From an uncultured Lachnospiraceae bacterium (GTDB taxonomy: Bacteria; Bacillota; Clostridia; Lachnospirales; Lachnospiraceae), in the NCBI GenBank assembly GCA_951802115.1, contig CATOPL010000006.1:1-64000 (forward strand): DNA of 64,000 bases, given 5' to 3'. How positions within the stretch are numbered: position 1 is the first letter of the stretch; every line of letters begins with the position of its first letter. The notes under the pieces were generated by a model. It was not told the DNA's origin and did no database searches. It saw only the letters and a list, made by a program, of their open reading frames with translations. Made by a program: the position numbers and the translations under genes. Below are positions 17,204-25,504 of this stretch, one piece after another.

Positions 17204-17334
17204 TGTCGGCAGACAGACATCATACCGGCATTGATCTGAGTCTAACCAGAAGGAAGACAGTTACATTGTCAGATCGAATGCAATACATAATGATTCCAGG
17301 AATAGGCACGCAGTGACTGAGGGGAGTGGTGAAT

Positions 17335-18408
17335 TTGGCGGAGGCGAATGGGCAGGAAAAGACCGAACAGCCAACCGCTAAACGGCGGAGAGACGCGAGA
17401 AAAAAGGGAAATGTTTTTCAGAGCAAGGATATTGTTACAGTTCTGATGCTGTTCAGCGTATTTTATATGGCGAAGCTGGTGCTTCCGTCCATGAGTGAAA
17501 CGTTACGGGACTATATGACGTTCTTTTTTTCGGCGATAGGCCAGGATGCTCCGTTTGAAAATTCGCCGCAGATCTATGTCTATTCTGTAGTCTCTCTGCT
17601 GAAGTGTGCGCTGCCGCTGCTTTTGATTTCTGTGGTGGTAGGGATTCTGGGACACGGTGTGCAGACTCGTTTTCTTTTTTCAATGGAGAGTCTGAAACCC
17701 AAGTTCAGCAAGATTAATCCTATCAGTGGGCTAAAAAACATGTTCACTTTGAAAAAGATTGTGGACCTTGTAAAAAATCTGATCAAAATAGCCATTTTGC
17801 TGGTGCTGCTCTACAACCTTGTGAGAGGTGATCTGAGTCCGATTGCCCGGATGATTGACATGCCGATTTTCAGTTCTACTACTCAGATGCTGGCAATGGT
17901 GTTTGATCTGGTTAAAAAAGTGTGCATTGCTTTTGCAGTTGTGGCTTTTTTTGATTTTCTTTATCAAAGATGGGATTATGAGAATAATCTGAAAATGACG
18001 AAACAGGAAGTAAAAGAAGAATATAAGATGACAGAGGGAAATCCGGAGATTAAAGGAAGGATCCGGAGGATTCAAAAGCAGATGGCAATGAGCAGAATGA
18101 TGCAGAGCGTGCCAGAAGCTGATGTGGTCGTAAGAAACCCGACGCATTTTGCAGTTGCATTAAAATACGATCCGGAGCGGCACGGAGCTCCAGTGGTGCT
18201 TGCCATGGGGCAGGATCACCTGGCACTTCGGATTATAAAAGTTGCCGAGGAGCACGGCGTATCTGTCCTGGAGGACCGTCCTCTTGCAAGGGCACTCTAT
18301 GCTTCGTGTGAAATAGGCCGTGAAATACCGGCAGAATTTTATGGTGCGGTGGCAGAGCTTCTGGTATATATCTACCGGCTCAACCACAGAGACGAGATGC
18401 TGCAGTAG
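17335..18408 (+). CDS. flhB: Flagellar export specificity switch FlhB
   Basis: FlhB is the membrane protein whose cleaved cytoplasmic domain sets substrate class. The start MAEANGQEKTEQPTAKRRRD, four hydrophobic segments (about residues 25-205) and the autocleavage site NPTH at about 268-271 (RNPTHFAVALKYD) are present. The 357-residue length is normal. I chose the TTG at 17335, 8-9 bases after GAGGGGAG; GTG codons at 17326 and 17329 lie in or against that site. Confidence 0.95.
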   Translation: MAEANGQEKTEQPTAKRRRDARKKGNVFQSKDIVTVLMLFSVFYMAKLVLPSMSETLRDYMTFFFSAIGQDAPFENSPQIYVYSVVSLLKCALPLLLISVVVGILGHGVQTRFLFSMESLKPKFSKINPISGLKNMFTLKKIVDLVKNLIKIAILLVLLYNLVRGDLSPIARMIDMPIFSSTTQMLAMVFDLVKKVCIAFAVVAFFDFLYQRWDYENNLKMTKQEVKEEYKMTEGNPEIKGRIRRIQKQMAMSRMMQSVPEADVVVRNPTHFAVALKYDPERHGAPVVLAMGQDHLALRIIKVAEEHGVSVLEDRPLARALYASCEIGREIPAEFYGAVAELLVYIYRLNHRDEMLQ

Positions 18409-18504
18409 CAGTTTCTTTTCCCGAAAGCATGCTTGCCAGACTGTGAAGGTTTAATGAGTATGGGAAAAGCAATGTCCGCATAGTTTGTATAGATGGAGTC
18501 TTGA

Positions 18505-20646
18505 ATGAAGAAATTATTAAGCTATTCAGTTGTACTGTTTGTACTGACAATTATATTATTGCTGATTATACCGCTGCCGGCTGCTATCGTGGATGTGGCG
18601 ATTATTTTGAATATATCTCTGTCGCTGATGATTCTTGTTATTACGATGACGATTCGGGAGCCTCTGGAATTTGCCATATTTCCGTCGCTTTTGCTGATCA
18701 CGACTCTGTTCCGACTTGGAATTAATGTATCTACGACAAGAAATATTTTGTCAAATTTCGGTTCTTCCGGACAGATCATCAAGGCGTTTGGTGATTTTAT
18801 CCTGCAGGGGAATGTTGTCGTTGGACTGGTCATTTATCTGATCATAGTCCTGATGCAGTTTCTGGTTATTACCAAAGGCGCGGAGCGTGTTTCCGAGGTT
18901 GCAGCACGATTTACGCTGGACGCGATGCCAGGTAAACAGATGGCGATTGATGCAGACCTGAATTCCGGGTTGATCGATGAACAGATGGCAAAGATCAGAC
19001 GTGAGAAGATTCAGAGAGAAGCAGATTTCTATGGTTCTATGGATGGTGCAACGAAGATTGTCAAGGGTGACTCGATCATGTCGTTGATTACGACCGGAAT
19101 CAATCTGGTCGGTGGTATTATCATCGGTATGGTTCAGGGAAGCGGAACACTTGGCGAAGTGGCTGTCACGTATTCGATTGCAACCGTAGGTGACGGACTG
19201 GTAGGACAGATTCCTTCTCTTTTGATTTCTACAGCAACGGGTATGATTGTTACCAGAGCAGTAGCAGAGGGAAGCTTAAACGAGGATATATCCAGACAGT
19301 TCACAGCTCAGCCAACAGCAATTATGATCAGTGGTGTTGTGATCGCTGTATTATCTGTGATTCCCGGCATGCCGGTGATTCAGCTTCTGCTTGTTTCATC
19401 GGGTCTGATCGGAGGCGGATACTATCTGTCCAGAAGAATCAAGGAAGAGCCTTCCATAGCGGCTGCGGGCTTTGCTTCCGGACCGGGTCTGGAGGCGTCG
19501 CCGGATGATATTCCCGGAGAAACTGGGGATGAAACATTAAGACAGGTCACAGAGGAGGAATATTATAAGGATGTAAATAATGTGTACAGTCTGTTGACGG
19601 TAGAGCCGATCGAAATGGAGTTCGGCTACAGCCTGATTCCTCTGGTGGATGAGTCAGTCGGCGGAAAGCTGATTAACCGGATTGTGATTTTCCGGCGTCA
19701 ATATGCACAGGATATGGGATTTGTTATCCCGTCGATTCGGCTGCGCGACAGCTCGGGGCTTAATACAAATCAGTATTGTATTAAGATCAAAGGCGAAGAA
19801 GTTGCAAAAGGAGAGCTGCTGGTGGATTACTATCTGGCGCTGGATCCGGAAAACCCCGAAAAGGAAATCGACGGAATCGAAACCATAGAACCGGCATATG
19901 GTATTCCAAGCCGCTGGATTCGTCCGGAAGACAGAGAGATGGCGGAGATTTACGGTTATACGGTTATTGACCCGCTGTCTGTGCTGGTTACACATCTTTC
20001 AGAAGTTGTCAAGCAGCATGCACATGAGCTTCTGACCAGGCAGGAGATTATTCATCTGGTTGAAAATATGAAAAAAACATCTCCGGAACTGATTGAAGAA
20101 GCATTTCCGAACTTTGTCAATTACAGCCTGTTCCAGAAGATTCTGACAAGTCTTTTGAAGGAAGGCGTTCCGATTAAGGATATGGAGACAATTATTGAGA
20201 CGGCGCTGGAATCCATCTCGGAAACAGGACTTCCCGTCAAAGATGTAGACGGACTGATCGAACATATTCGGACAGCGTTGAAGCGAACCATTACCAGACT
20301 GTACTGCGAGGACGGCAGTATGAAAGTGCTAACGATGGATTCGGAACTGGAGCGTACGATGGTGAGCTGTCTGTCCAAAGGGGAGAGAGGGTATTATCTG
20401 GCTTTGAATCCGGATGTGCTGCAGAGTCTGATCAATCAGATTACTGTTCAGCTTAAAAAATTCAACAGTCTTTCACAGAATCCGGTGATTTTGACATCAC
20501 AGGTGATGAGAGTTCATTTTTACCGGCTGATTGACCAGTTTTATCCAAATGTCAGGGTATTGTCTTTTAATGAAATTGCGAACAATATCCAGATACAGTC
20601 TATCGGGAGCCTGACTCTTGAAAATCCTGAGAGAGGGGGATCCTGA
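18505..20646 (+). CDS. flhA: Flagellar export gate protein FlhA
   Basis: FlhA is the nonameric export gate with a large cytoplasmic docking ring. The first 330 or so residues hold eight hydrophobic segments and the signature LDAMPGKQMAIDADLNSGLI near residue 140. The rest forms the cytoplasmic domain that binds chaperone-substrate complexes. At 713 residues it matches the family. fliA follows 20 bases later; flhF and flhG, which often sit here, are missing. Confidence 0.96.
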   Translation: MKKLLSYSVVLFVLTIILLLIIPLPAAIVDVAIILNISLSLMILVITMTIREPLEFAIFPSLLLITTLFRLGINVSTTRNILSNFGSSGQIIKAFGDFILQGNVVVGLVIYLIIVLMQFLVITKGAERVSEVAARFTLDAMPGKQMAIDADLNSGLIDEQMAKIRREKIQREADFYGSMDGATKIVKGDSIMSLITTGINLVGGIIIGMVQGSGTLGEVAVTYSIATVGDGLVGQIPSLLISTATGMIVTRAVAEGSLNEDISRQFTAQPTAIMISGVVIAVLSVIPGMPVIQLLLVSSGLIGGGYYLSRRIKEEPSIAAAGFASGPGLEASPDDIPGETGDETLRQVTEEEYYKDVNNVYSLLTVEPIEMEFGYSLIPLVDESVGGKLINRIVIFRRQYAQDMGFVIPSIRLRDSSGLNTNQYCIKIKGEEVAKGELLVDYYLALDPENPEKEIDGIETIEPAYGIPSRWIRPEDREMAEIYGYTVIDPLSVLVTHLSEVVKQHAHELLTRQEIIHLVENMKKTSPELIEEAFPNFVNYSLFQKILTSLLKEGVPIKDMETIIETALESISETGLPVKDVDGLIEHIRTALKRTITRLYCEDGSMKVLTMDSELERTMVSCLSKGERGYYLALNPDVLQSLINQITVQLKKFNSLSQNPVILTSQVMRVHFYRLIDQFYPNVRVLSFNEIANNIQIQSIGSLTLENPERGGS

Positions 20647-20665
20647 TCTACAAGGGGTTTAAGGT

Positions 20666-21427
20666 ATGATGCTTCAGACAGAAAAGCTAAAAGATAAAAC
20701 AAATGAAGAACTCCTTGACTTGTATCAGAAAAGCGGGGAGCTTGCAATCAAGCAGGAACTGGTAATGCGCTATCTGTATATCGTGAAAACGATTGCTTCA
20801 CAGATGCGCGGAGTGTATGCCGGGTCGCTTCAGATGGAGGATATCATCAATGAAGGTGTAATCGCTATCATGAAAGGGATTGACAGATACGACCCGGAGC
20901 GTGATAATAAGTTTGAGACCTTTATATCAAGACGGATTCGGGGCATGATCATCGATCTGGTGCGTAAAAATGACTGGATGCCAAGAGATTTCCGCAAACA
21001 GGTCAGGATGATGGAGGATGCGAGAATCGCCCTTGGAAACGAAGCTACGGATGCCATGATTGCAGAGCATATCGGCATGGATGTAAAAAAATACAGAAAG
21101 CTTCAGCGTATGAGTGTGATAATGAATGTATTGTCTCTGGATATGCTGATTGATGATGAGGATGAACATCAGTCTTTGCAGCTTTCAAGCCGTGATCATA
21201 ATTCGCAGCCGGAAAAAGCGTTTCTTCAGGAGGAGTCAAGACAGCTTCTTGCCGAGGCAGTGAGCAGTCTGAAGGAGAAAGAGCAGCTGGTGATCTCTCT
21301 GTATTATGTAGAAGAGCTGAATATGGGGCAGATAGCAGGGATCATGGGGGTCAGCGAGCCCCGGATCTCTCAGATCCACAGCAGCGCGATCCGCAAACTG
21401 AAGGATTATATGAGTGCTTATATGTAA
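20666..21427 (+). CDS. fliA: RNA polymerase sigma-28 factor FliA (SigD/WhiG family)
   Basis: This sigma factor directs transcription of late flagellar and chemotaxis genes. Region 2 includes MEDIINEGVIAIMKGIDRYD and FETFISRRIRGMIIDLVRKNDW (core RIRGMIIDLVRKNDW), region 3 is at about residues 105-140, and region 4 ends with MGQIAGIMGVSEPRISQIHS, a helix-turn-helix. The length of 253 is usual. Two ATG codons at 20666 and 20669 are both possible. I found no convincing sigma-28 promoter in this window, so its targets probably lie elsewhere. An anti-sigma flgM is not visible. Confidence 0.94.
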   Translation: MMLQTEKLKDKTNEELLDLYQKSGELAIKQELVMRYLYIVKTIASQMRGVYAGSLQMEDIINEGVIAIMKGIDRYDPERDNKFETFISRRIRGMIIDLVRKNDWMPRDFRKQVRMMEDARIALGNEATDAMIAEHIGMDVKKYRKLQRMSVIMNVLSLDMLIDDEDEHQSLQLSSRDHNSQPEKAFLQEESRQLLAEAVSSLKEKEQLVISLYYVEELNMGQIAGIMGVSEPRISQIHSSAIRKLKDYMSAYM

Positions 21428-21517
21428 GGTCAGACAGGGAATTGGAAACAGCATCAGCCTGGACACAGAGTATTGTGAGGGTAGATGCAGAACGAAGTAT
21501 AAGGAGGAAAAAGAGGT

Positions 21518-22288
21518 ATGTATCAGGGATTTTACAACCTGACATCCGGTATGCTGACTCAGAACAGGAATCTGAATGTTATCAGCAACAATATGGTAAA
21601 TATTCAGACATCCGGATATAAGAGAGACAAGATGGTCAGCAGTACATTTGAAGAAGAGATGCTCTACCGGACAGGGCGTACCAACAAAGACAATCCTGTG
21701 GAACTGGGAACGACTTCCAAGATTAAGACTGCGGAAAGAACTTATGTGAATTATGAGCAGGGCAGTTTTGATCCAAGCGGAGGTATCTATGATTTTGCGC
21801 TGGGAGGCAAAGGATTTTTCTGTGTTGATACAGCTGACGGAGTCCGTTATACCAGGAATGGTTCGTTCCGCGTGGACGAAGAAGGCTATCTGATGCTGAA
21901 TAATCTGGGCAGAGTGCAGGGACAGGGAGGCCAGCCGATCCAGATAGACAATGAAGACTTCCAAGTGGATGAAGGCGGAACGATACGGGTTGTGGACCGG
22001 GATGGAAGTACCAGGGAATTTGGAACTTTGCGCGTTGTGGATTTTGAAGATTATGAACAGCTCCACAAAGAAGATTACGGTCTGTTTTCAACAGATCAGG
22101 CAGCCAGGGAACTGACAAACGGAGAGACCAGTGTTCTGTGGCAGACGCTTGAGCGGTCCAATGTGGATATGGTGGAGGAACTTACCTCCATGATGTCGGC
22201 ACAGCGGGCATTGCAGAGCGCGGCTCAGGTACTGAAAATGTACGATCAGGTTATGAATAAATCAGCAACAGATGTCGGAAGACTGTAA
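21518..22288 (+). CDS. Flagellar rod protein, FlgF/FlgG family (FlhO-like)
   Basis: A rod-family protein of 256 residues with the N-terminal motif LNVISNNMVNIQTSGYKR, a central DFALGGKGFFCVDTADGVRYTRNG segment (core ALGGKGFFCVDT) and the C-terminal SNVDMVEELTSMMSAQRALQ helix. It is one of two tandem FlgG-like genes, as in the flhO-flhP pair of Bacillus. It probably forms part of the rod in the cell wall. AAGGAGG lies upstream. Which of the two is proximal or distal cannot be told from sequence alone. Confidence 0.88.
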   Translation: MYQGFYNLTSGMLTQNRNLNVISNNMVNIQTSGYKRDKMVSSTFEEEMLYRTGRTNKDNPVELGTTSKIKTAERTYVNYEQGSFDPSGGIYDFALGGKGFFCVDTADGVRYTRNGSFRVDEEGYLMLNNLGRVQGQGGQPIQIDNEDFQVDEGGTIRVVDRDGSTREFGTLRVVDFEDYEQLHKEDYGLFSTDQAARELTNGETSVLWQTLERSNVDMVEELTSMMSAQRALQSAAQVLKMYDQVMNKSATDVGRL

Positions 22289-22310
22289 AGCAGGACAGGA
22301 GGAAACGATT

Positions 22311-23060
22311 ATGTATCAGTCATTTTATACGGGCGCTCTTGGAGCAGGAAGTTTTTTATCGAAGCTGAGTGTGGTTTCCAACAATCTTGCCAATATCAAC
22401 AATAACGGTTTTAAGGCAAAGAATGTGGCATTCTCTGATCTTATGAATTATAATCTGAATGATTCGGAAGATGCAGTGACAGAACTTATGGCCGGCAACG
22501 GCATGAGAGTGCAGAAGACTTCTACAAATTTTGAGGCGTCAGAGTTTGCGCAGACAAACAATTTATTCGACTTTGCGATTCTGCAGGATAACGCATTTTT
22601 TATGGTGCGGGATGTGGGAACGGATGAGATCACATATACGAGAAACGGACGTTTTCACAGAGGAGAACTGAATGGGACTTTTTATTTGACAACAGAGTCC
22701 AATAAGCTGGTACTGGATGCGAATCAGCAGCCGATAGAAGTGGGTCAGATGCCGGATGAAAAGGGAGAAGGTGGAGAAGATATGGCAGAGATTAAAAGCC
22801 GTATTGCACTTTATACCTTTAATAATCCCAGTCGCCTCATGAATGTGGGGGACAATGAGTTTGCTCCTTCTGACGAGGGCGCACAGCCGATTCTGATTGA
22901 GTCTCCTTCTTTCACCTCGGGTGCTCTGGAGCGCTCTGGAACGGATATGGCAGATGAGATGGTAAAGGTCATTGAGACGCAGCGTGCCTTTTCTTATGCT
23001 CTGAAGGTTGTGACAACGTCCGATGAGATAGAATCTACCATTAACTCCCTCAGGGGATAA
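22311..23060 (+). CDS. flgG: Flagellar rod protein FlgG-like (FlhP-like)
   Basis: The second rod-family protein, 249 residues, with SVVSNNLANINNNGFKAK near the start, FAILQDNAFFMVRD in the middle and RSGTDMADEMVKVIETQRAF at the end. I place the start at the ATG at 22311, 7 bases after CAGGAGG. A longer frame from 22272 would overlap the preceding gene and has no ribosome site. It shares the family fold with its upstream neighbour but is well diverged, so the pair is an old duplication. Confidence 0.88.
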   Translation: MYQSFYTGALGAGSFLSKLSVVSNNLANINNNGFKAKNVAFSDLMNYNLNDSEDAVTELMAGNGMRVQKTSTNFEASEFAQTNNLFDFAILQDNAFFMVRDVGTDEITYTRNGRFHRGELNGTFYLTTESNKLVLDANQQPIEVGQMPDEKGEGGEDMAEIKSRIALYTFNNPSRLMNVGDNEFAPSDEGAQPILIESPSFTSGALERSGTDMADEMVKVIETQRAFSYALKVVTTSDEIESTINSLRG

Positions 23061-23081
23061 GCACAGCACTAAGAGGTGACT

Positions 23082-23705
23082 ATGAGAATTAAAAGTTATG
23101 AGGAAATGAACCTTCAGGAACTGGACGTGATGAAGGAGATCAGCAGTATCGGTACCAGTCACGCTGCCACGTCTTTGTCAAAGCTTCTTCAGAAGGAGAT
23201 TCGGATCTCGATTCCTGAGGTAAGTGTACTCGGTTATGAGGAGGCAGTGGATAAGATCGGAGAGATCGAAGAGCTGGTGGCGGCAACTCTGGTACAGATG
23301 TCCAACGAAGTGAACGGATTGATTCTGTTTATCTTCAAAATGGATATGGCAAATGCAGTGCTTGAGAAGCTGATCGGAAAAAAATATACTTCTTTCGAAG
23401 ATATGGATGAAATGGACTATTCTGCACTGGAAGAAGTGGGCAATATTATCATCTGCTCTTATGTAAATGCGTTTGCACAGCTTGTGGGTGTGGATATCGA
23501 TCTGTCGGTTCCAAGTTCTACTGTGAATATGCTTGGTGGAATACTGACGGTTCCAATCGCAGAATACGGTTATGAGACAGATAAACTGATGTACATAAAC
23601 GCGGAATTTATCATGGATGGAGTCAGGCTTTCTGACGGACTTTTGATGCTGCCTGACATCGAATCCCTGAACAGGATATTAGAGAAATTAGGTGTGTCAA
23701 GTTGA
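23082..23705 (+). CDS. cheC: CheY-P phosphatase CheC
   Basis: CheC dephosphorylates CheY-P and regulates the CheD deamidase. The 207-residue protein is a single CheC domain. The second active-site helix, LEEVGNIIICSYVNAF, keeps the Glu and Asn. The first helix reads MKEISSIGTSHA, where the catalytic Asn of the usual EIGNIG motif is Ser, so one of two sites is probably dead. The ATG at 23082 is better placed after AAGAGG than the GTG at 23076. The stop overlaps the cheD start by four bases. Confidence 0.9.
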   Translation: MRIKSYEEMNLQELDVMKEISSIGTSHAATSLSKLLQKEIRISIPEVSVLGYEEAVDKIGEIEELVAATLVQMSNEVNGLILFIFKMDMANAVLEKLIGKKYTSFEDMDEMDYSALEEVGNIIICSYVNAFAQLVGVDIDLSVPSSTVNMLGGILTVPIAEYGYETDKLMYINAEFIMDGVRLSDGLLMLPDIESLNRILEKLGVSS

Positions 23706-24187
23706 CAGGAAAAGATATAAAAGTAGGAATCGGTGATATGAAATTTGCCAGAGGAGAGGGGCAGATTATTACATATGCATTGGGTTCCTGTATCGGGATT
23801 ACAATGTATGATCCGGCTATTCGCCTGGGAGGGCTTCTGCACATTATGCTGCCGTCCAGAACGGACCTGAAAGATCCAAAAGTATTTAAATATGCGGACA
23901 GCGGGATACAGGAAATGCTTCGCAAGCTTACTGCTTTTGGTATGCTGAAAAGCAGGACAATCGTGAAGATTGCAGGCGGCGCCAAAATGTTTGAGATTCG
24001 GGGAAATTCGGATTTTGGCAATATCGGTCAGAGGAACGCCGCAATGGTTAAGAAATTGTTGATGGAAGAACGGATGCGTATATCGGCAGAAGATACAGGC
24101 GGTAGCTATGCAAGGACAATGTTGATCAATATAGCAAATGGAGATGTGATCATTCGGACTGCGGGCAAACCGGAAAAGCATCTGTAA
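23702..24187 (+). CDS. cheD: Chemoreceptor glutamine deamidase CheD
   Basis: CheD deamidates receptor glutamines and stimulates CheC. Catalytic Cys30 (ALGSCIGITMYD) and His47 (GGLLHIMLP) are present, with Thr24 completing the triad in 161 residues. The start is a TTG at 23702 that overlaps the cheC stop (TTGA), so the partner proteins are coupled. No receptor gene is present in the window. Confidence 0.95.
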   Translation: MTGKDIKVGIGDMKFARGEGQIITYALGSCIGITMYDPAIRLGGLLHIMLPSRTDLKDPKVFKYADSGIQEMLRKLTAFGMLKSRTIVKIAGGAKMFEIRGNSDFGNIGQRNAAMVKKLLMEERMRISAEDTGGSYARTMLINIANGDVIIRTAGKPEKHL

Positions 24188-24204
24188 GGAAGGAGTGGAG
24201 ACAA

Positions 24205-25137
24205 GTGGAAAAAGAAAAAGAGGGTATTCTTCTTGAGTCGGGTACCAATGAGATTGAGATCATGAAATTCAAGATACAGGGAGAGTTTTATGGAATCAAT
24301 GTGGCAAAGGTTAAGGAAATTATGATGAGCGAAAAGGTGAAGATTATGCCTCATGCTCATCCTGCAGTCGAAGGGATTTTTAAACCGCGGGACATTTTGA
24401 TTACGGTTATCGACCTTGGATACTATCTGACCGGTGAGGATCTGGAGCATAAACAGAGGGATCTGTTCATTGTGACGAATTTTAACAAGATGACGGTTGC
24501 TTTCCGCGTTCAGAGTATTGAAGGGATCAGCCGGATTTCCTGGAAGGATATCCAGAAACCGGATAAGACGTTGTCCCACGGTGAAGAGGGCGTGGCGACC
24601 GGTATCGCTCAATGTGCGGGAGAACTGGTGACGATATTGGATTTTGAGAAGATTGTGGCTGAAATCGCGCCGGAAACAACAATCCAGATTTCCGAAGTAG
24701 AACAGATGGGAGATCGCCCTCTGTGTGACAGCCCGCTTGTGATCGCCGAGGATTCAGTGCTTCTGCAGAAGATGATTGATGATTCACTGGAACGCGCAGG
24801 ATTCATGGATGTGAAGAATTTCAACAATGGACAGGAAGCGTGGAATTATCTGGAGTCGCTTCGGCATGATTCAGATTTGTATGATAAAGTAAATCTGATT
24901 ATTACGGATATTGAGATGCCGGAGATGGACGGTCATCGTCTGACCAAGCTTGTAAAGGATGATCCAAGGCTGAAAAAGATACCGGTAGTGATCTTCTCCT
25001 CCTTGATTGATGATCAGATGAGGGTGAAAGGCGAGGCTCTTGGTGCAGACGAGCAGCTTACAAAGCCGGAGATCGGTCATCTGGTACATGTGATTGACAG
25101 ACTTCTGGAACGTTTCCATAAAGAAGTACTAAAATAA
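24205..25137 (+). CDS. cheV: Chemotaxis coupling protein CheV (CheW-receiver fusion)
   Basis: CheV links receptors to CheA and can be phosphorylated for adaptation. Residues 10-155 are a CheW-like domain (IMKFKIQGEFYGINVAKVKE). Residues 180-305 are a receiver with the acidic start VIAEDSVLLQKM, the phosphoacceptor in LIITDIEMPEMDG and the Lys in QLTKPEI. The start is a GTG at 24205 after AAGGAAGGAG. It is the last gene of the cluster and the only coupling protein seen; cheA and cheW must be elsewhere. Confidence 0.93.
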   Translation: MEKEKEGILLESGTNEIEIMKFKIQGEFYGINVAKVKEIMMSEKVKIMPHAHPAVEGIFKPRDILITVIDLGYYLTGEDLEHKQRDLFIVTNFNKMTVAFRVQSIEGISRISWKDIQKPDKTLSHGEEGVATGIAQCAGELVTILDFEKIVAEIAPETTIQISEVEQMGDRPLCDSPLVIAEDSVLLQKMIDDSLERAGFMDVKNFNNGQEAWNYLESLRHDSDLYDKVNLIITDIEMPEMDGHRLTKLVKDDPRLKKIPVVIFSSLIDDQMRVKGEALGADEQLTKPEIGHLVHVIDRLLERFHKEVLK

Positions 25138-25145
25138 AAACAGTT

Positions 25146-25189
25146 CACCTGCGCAGGCCGGCTTGTTTACTGCCGGCCTGTTGCAGGTG
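25146..25189 (+). terminator. Hairpin terminator-like element after cheV
   Basis: CACCTGC (25146-25152) pairs with GCAGGTG (25183-25189), and CAGGCCGGC (25154-25162) pairs with GCCGGCCTG (25172-25180), with a TTGTTTACT loop. The stem is 16 bp with a small internal bulge. It starts 8 bases after the cheV stop and is the likely end of the flagellar transcript, but the run of Ts expected after the stem is weak (GTGATTTATTCC). Confidence 0.65.
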
Positions 25190-25198
25190 TGATTTATT

Positions 25199-25456
25199 CC
25201 CGCGAGCAATGAGCCAAGCGGGCATGCTCGCATGCACGTTTGGCAACTGCCGCGAGGGTCAGAGACCCTGCAGCTTGCTGCAGGGTTTCTGACTGAAAAC
25301 GGGCATACGGATTGCACAATACTGTGCCAATCTGTATGCATTCTCCGGAAACTCTGGGGCTGTCGCAAAACGCACTCCTGTCTGCTACTCATTCTGCTTT
25401 CATTCACACAGTGTTGCCGAGTAACAGAGGAGAGTGTATCCGCGGCAGCCCCAAAG
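25199..25456 (+). other. Gene-free block of consecutive hairpins (candidate structured RNA or repeat cluster)
   Basis: Four further stem-loops follow one another. (1) 25199-25258: GCCAAGCG pairs with CGTTTGGC around GCATGC-TC-GCATGC. (2) 25258-25293: a 16-bp stem with a CTTG loop. (3) 25303-25339: GCATACGGATTG with CAATCTGTATGC plus CACA/TGTG. (4) 25352-25366 with 25442-25456: 15 positions with one mismatch and one wobble, enclosing about 75 bases with further pairing (CACTC/GAGTG). No convincing protein is encoded in this 367-base gap. Confidence 0.6.
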
Positions 25457-25460
25457 TATG

Positions 25461-25488
25461 TTTGAATATTCATTTCCATCTATATAAT
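25461..25488 (+). promoter_or_regulatory. Possible sigma-A promoter for mutS
   Basis: TTTGAA at 25461-25466, a 16-base spacer and TATAAT at 25483-25488. The -10 is perfect and the -35 moderate. A start near 25495 would leave a leader of only about 10 bases before the GTG, which still includes the AGAGAGG ribosome site. Confidence 0.5.
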
Positions 25489-25504
25489 AAAGAGAGGTAC
25501 TTTT

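Noticed and set aside
1-25137. Sigma-28 (FliA) promoters inside the flagellar cluster
   Set aside because: Scanning gaps for TAAA with GCCGATAA at about 15 bases found nothing convincing; the GCCGATA words at 2688 and 4877 lie inside genes without a -35.
25201-25490. Short open frames between cheV and mutS on the plus strand
   Set aside because: They run through the hairpins, have no ribosome site and no recognisable similarity. RNA structure explains the region better.
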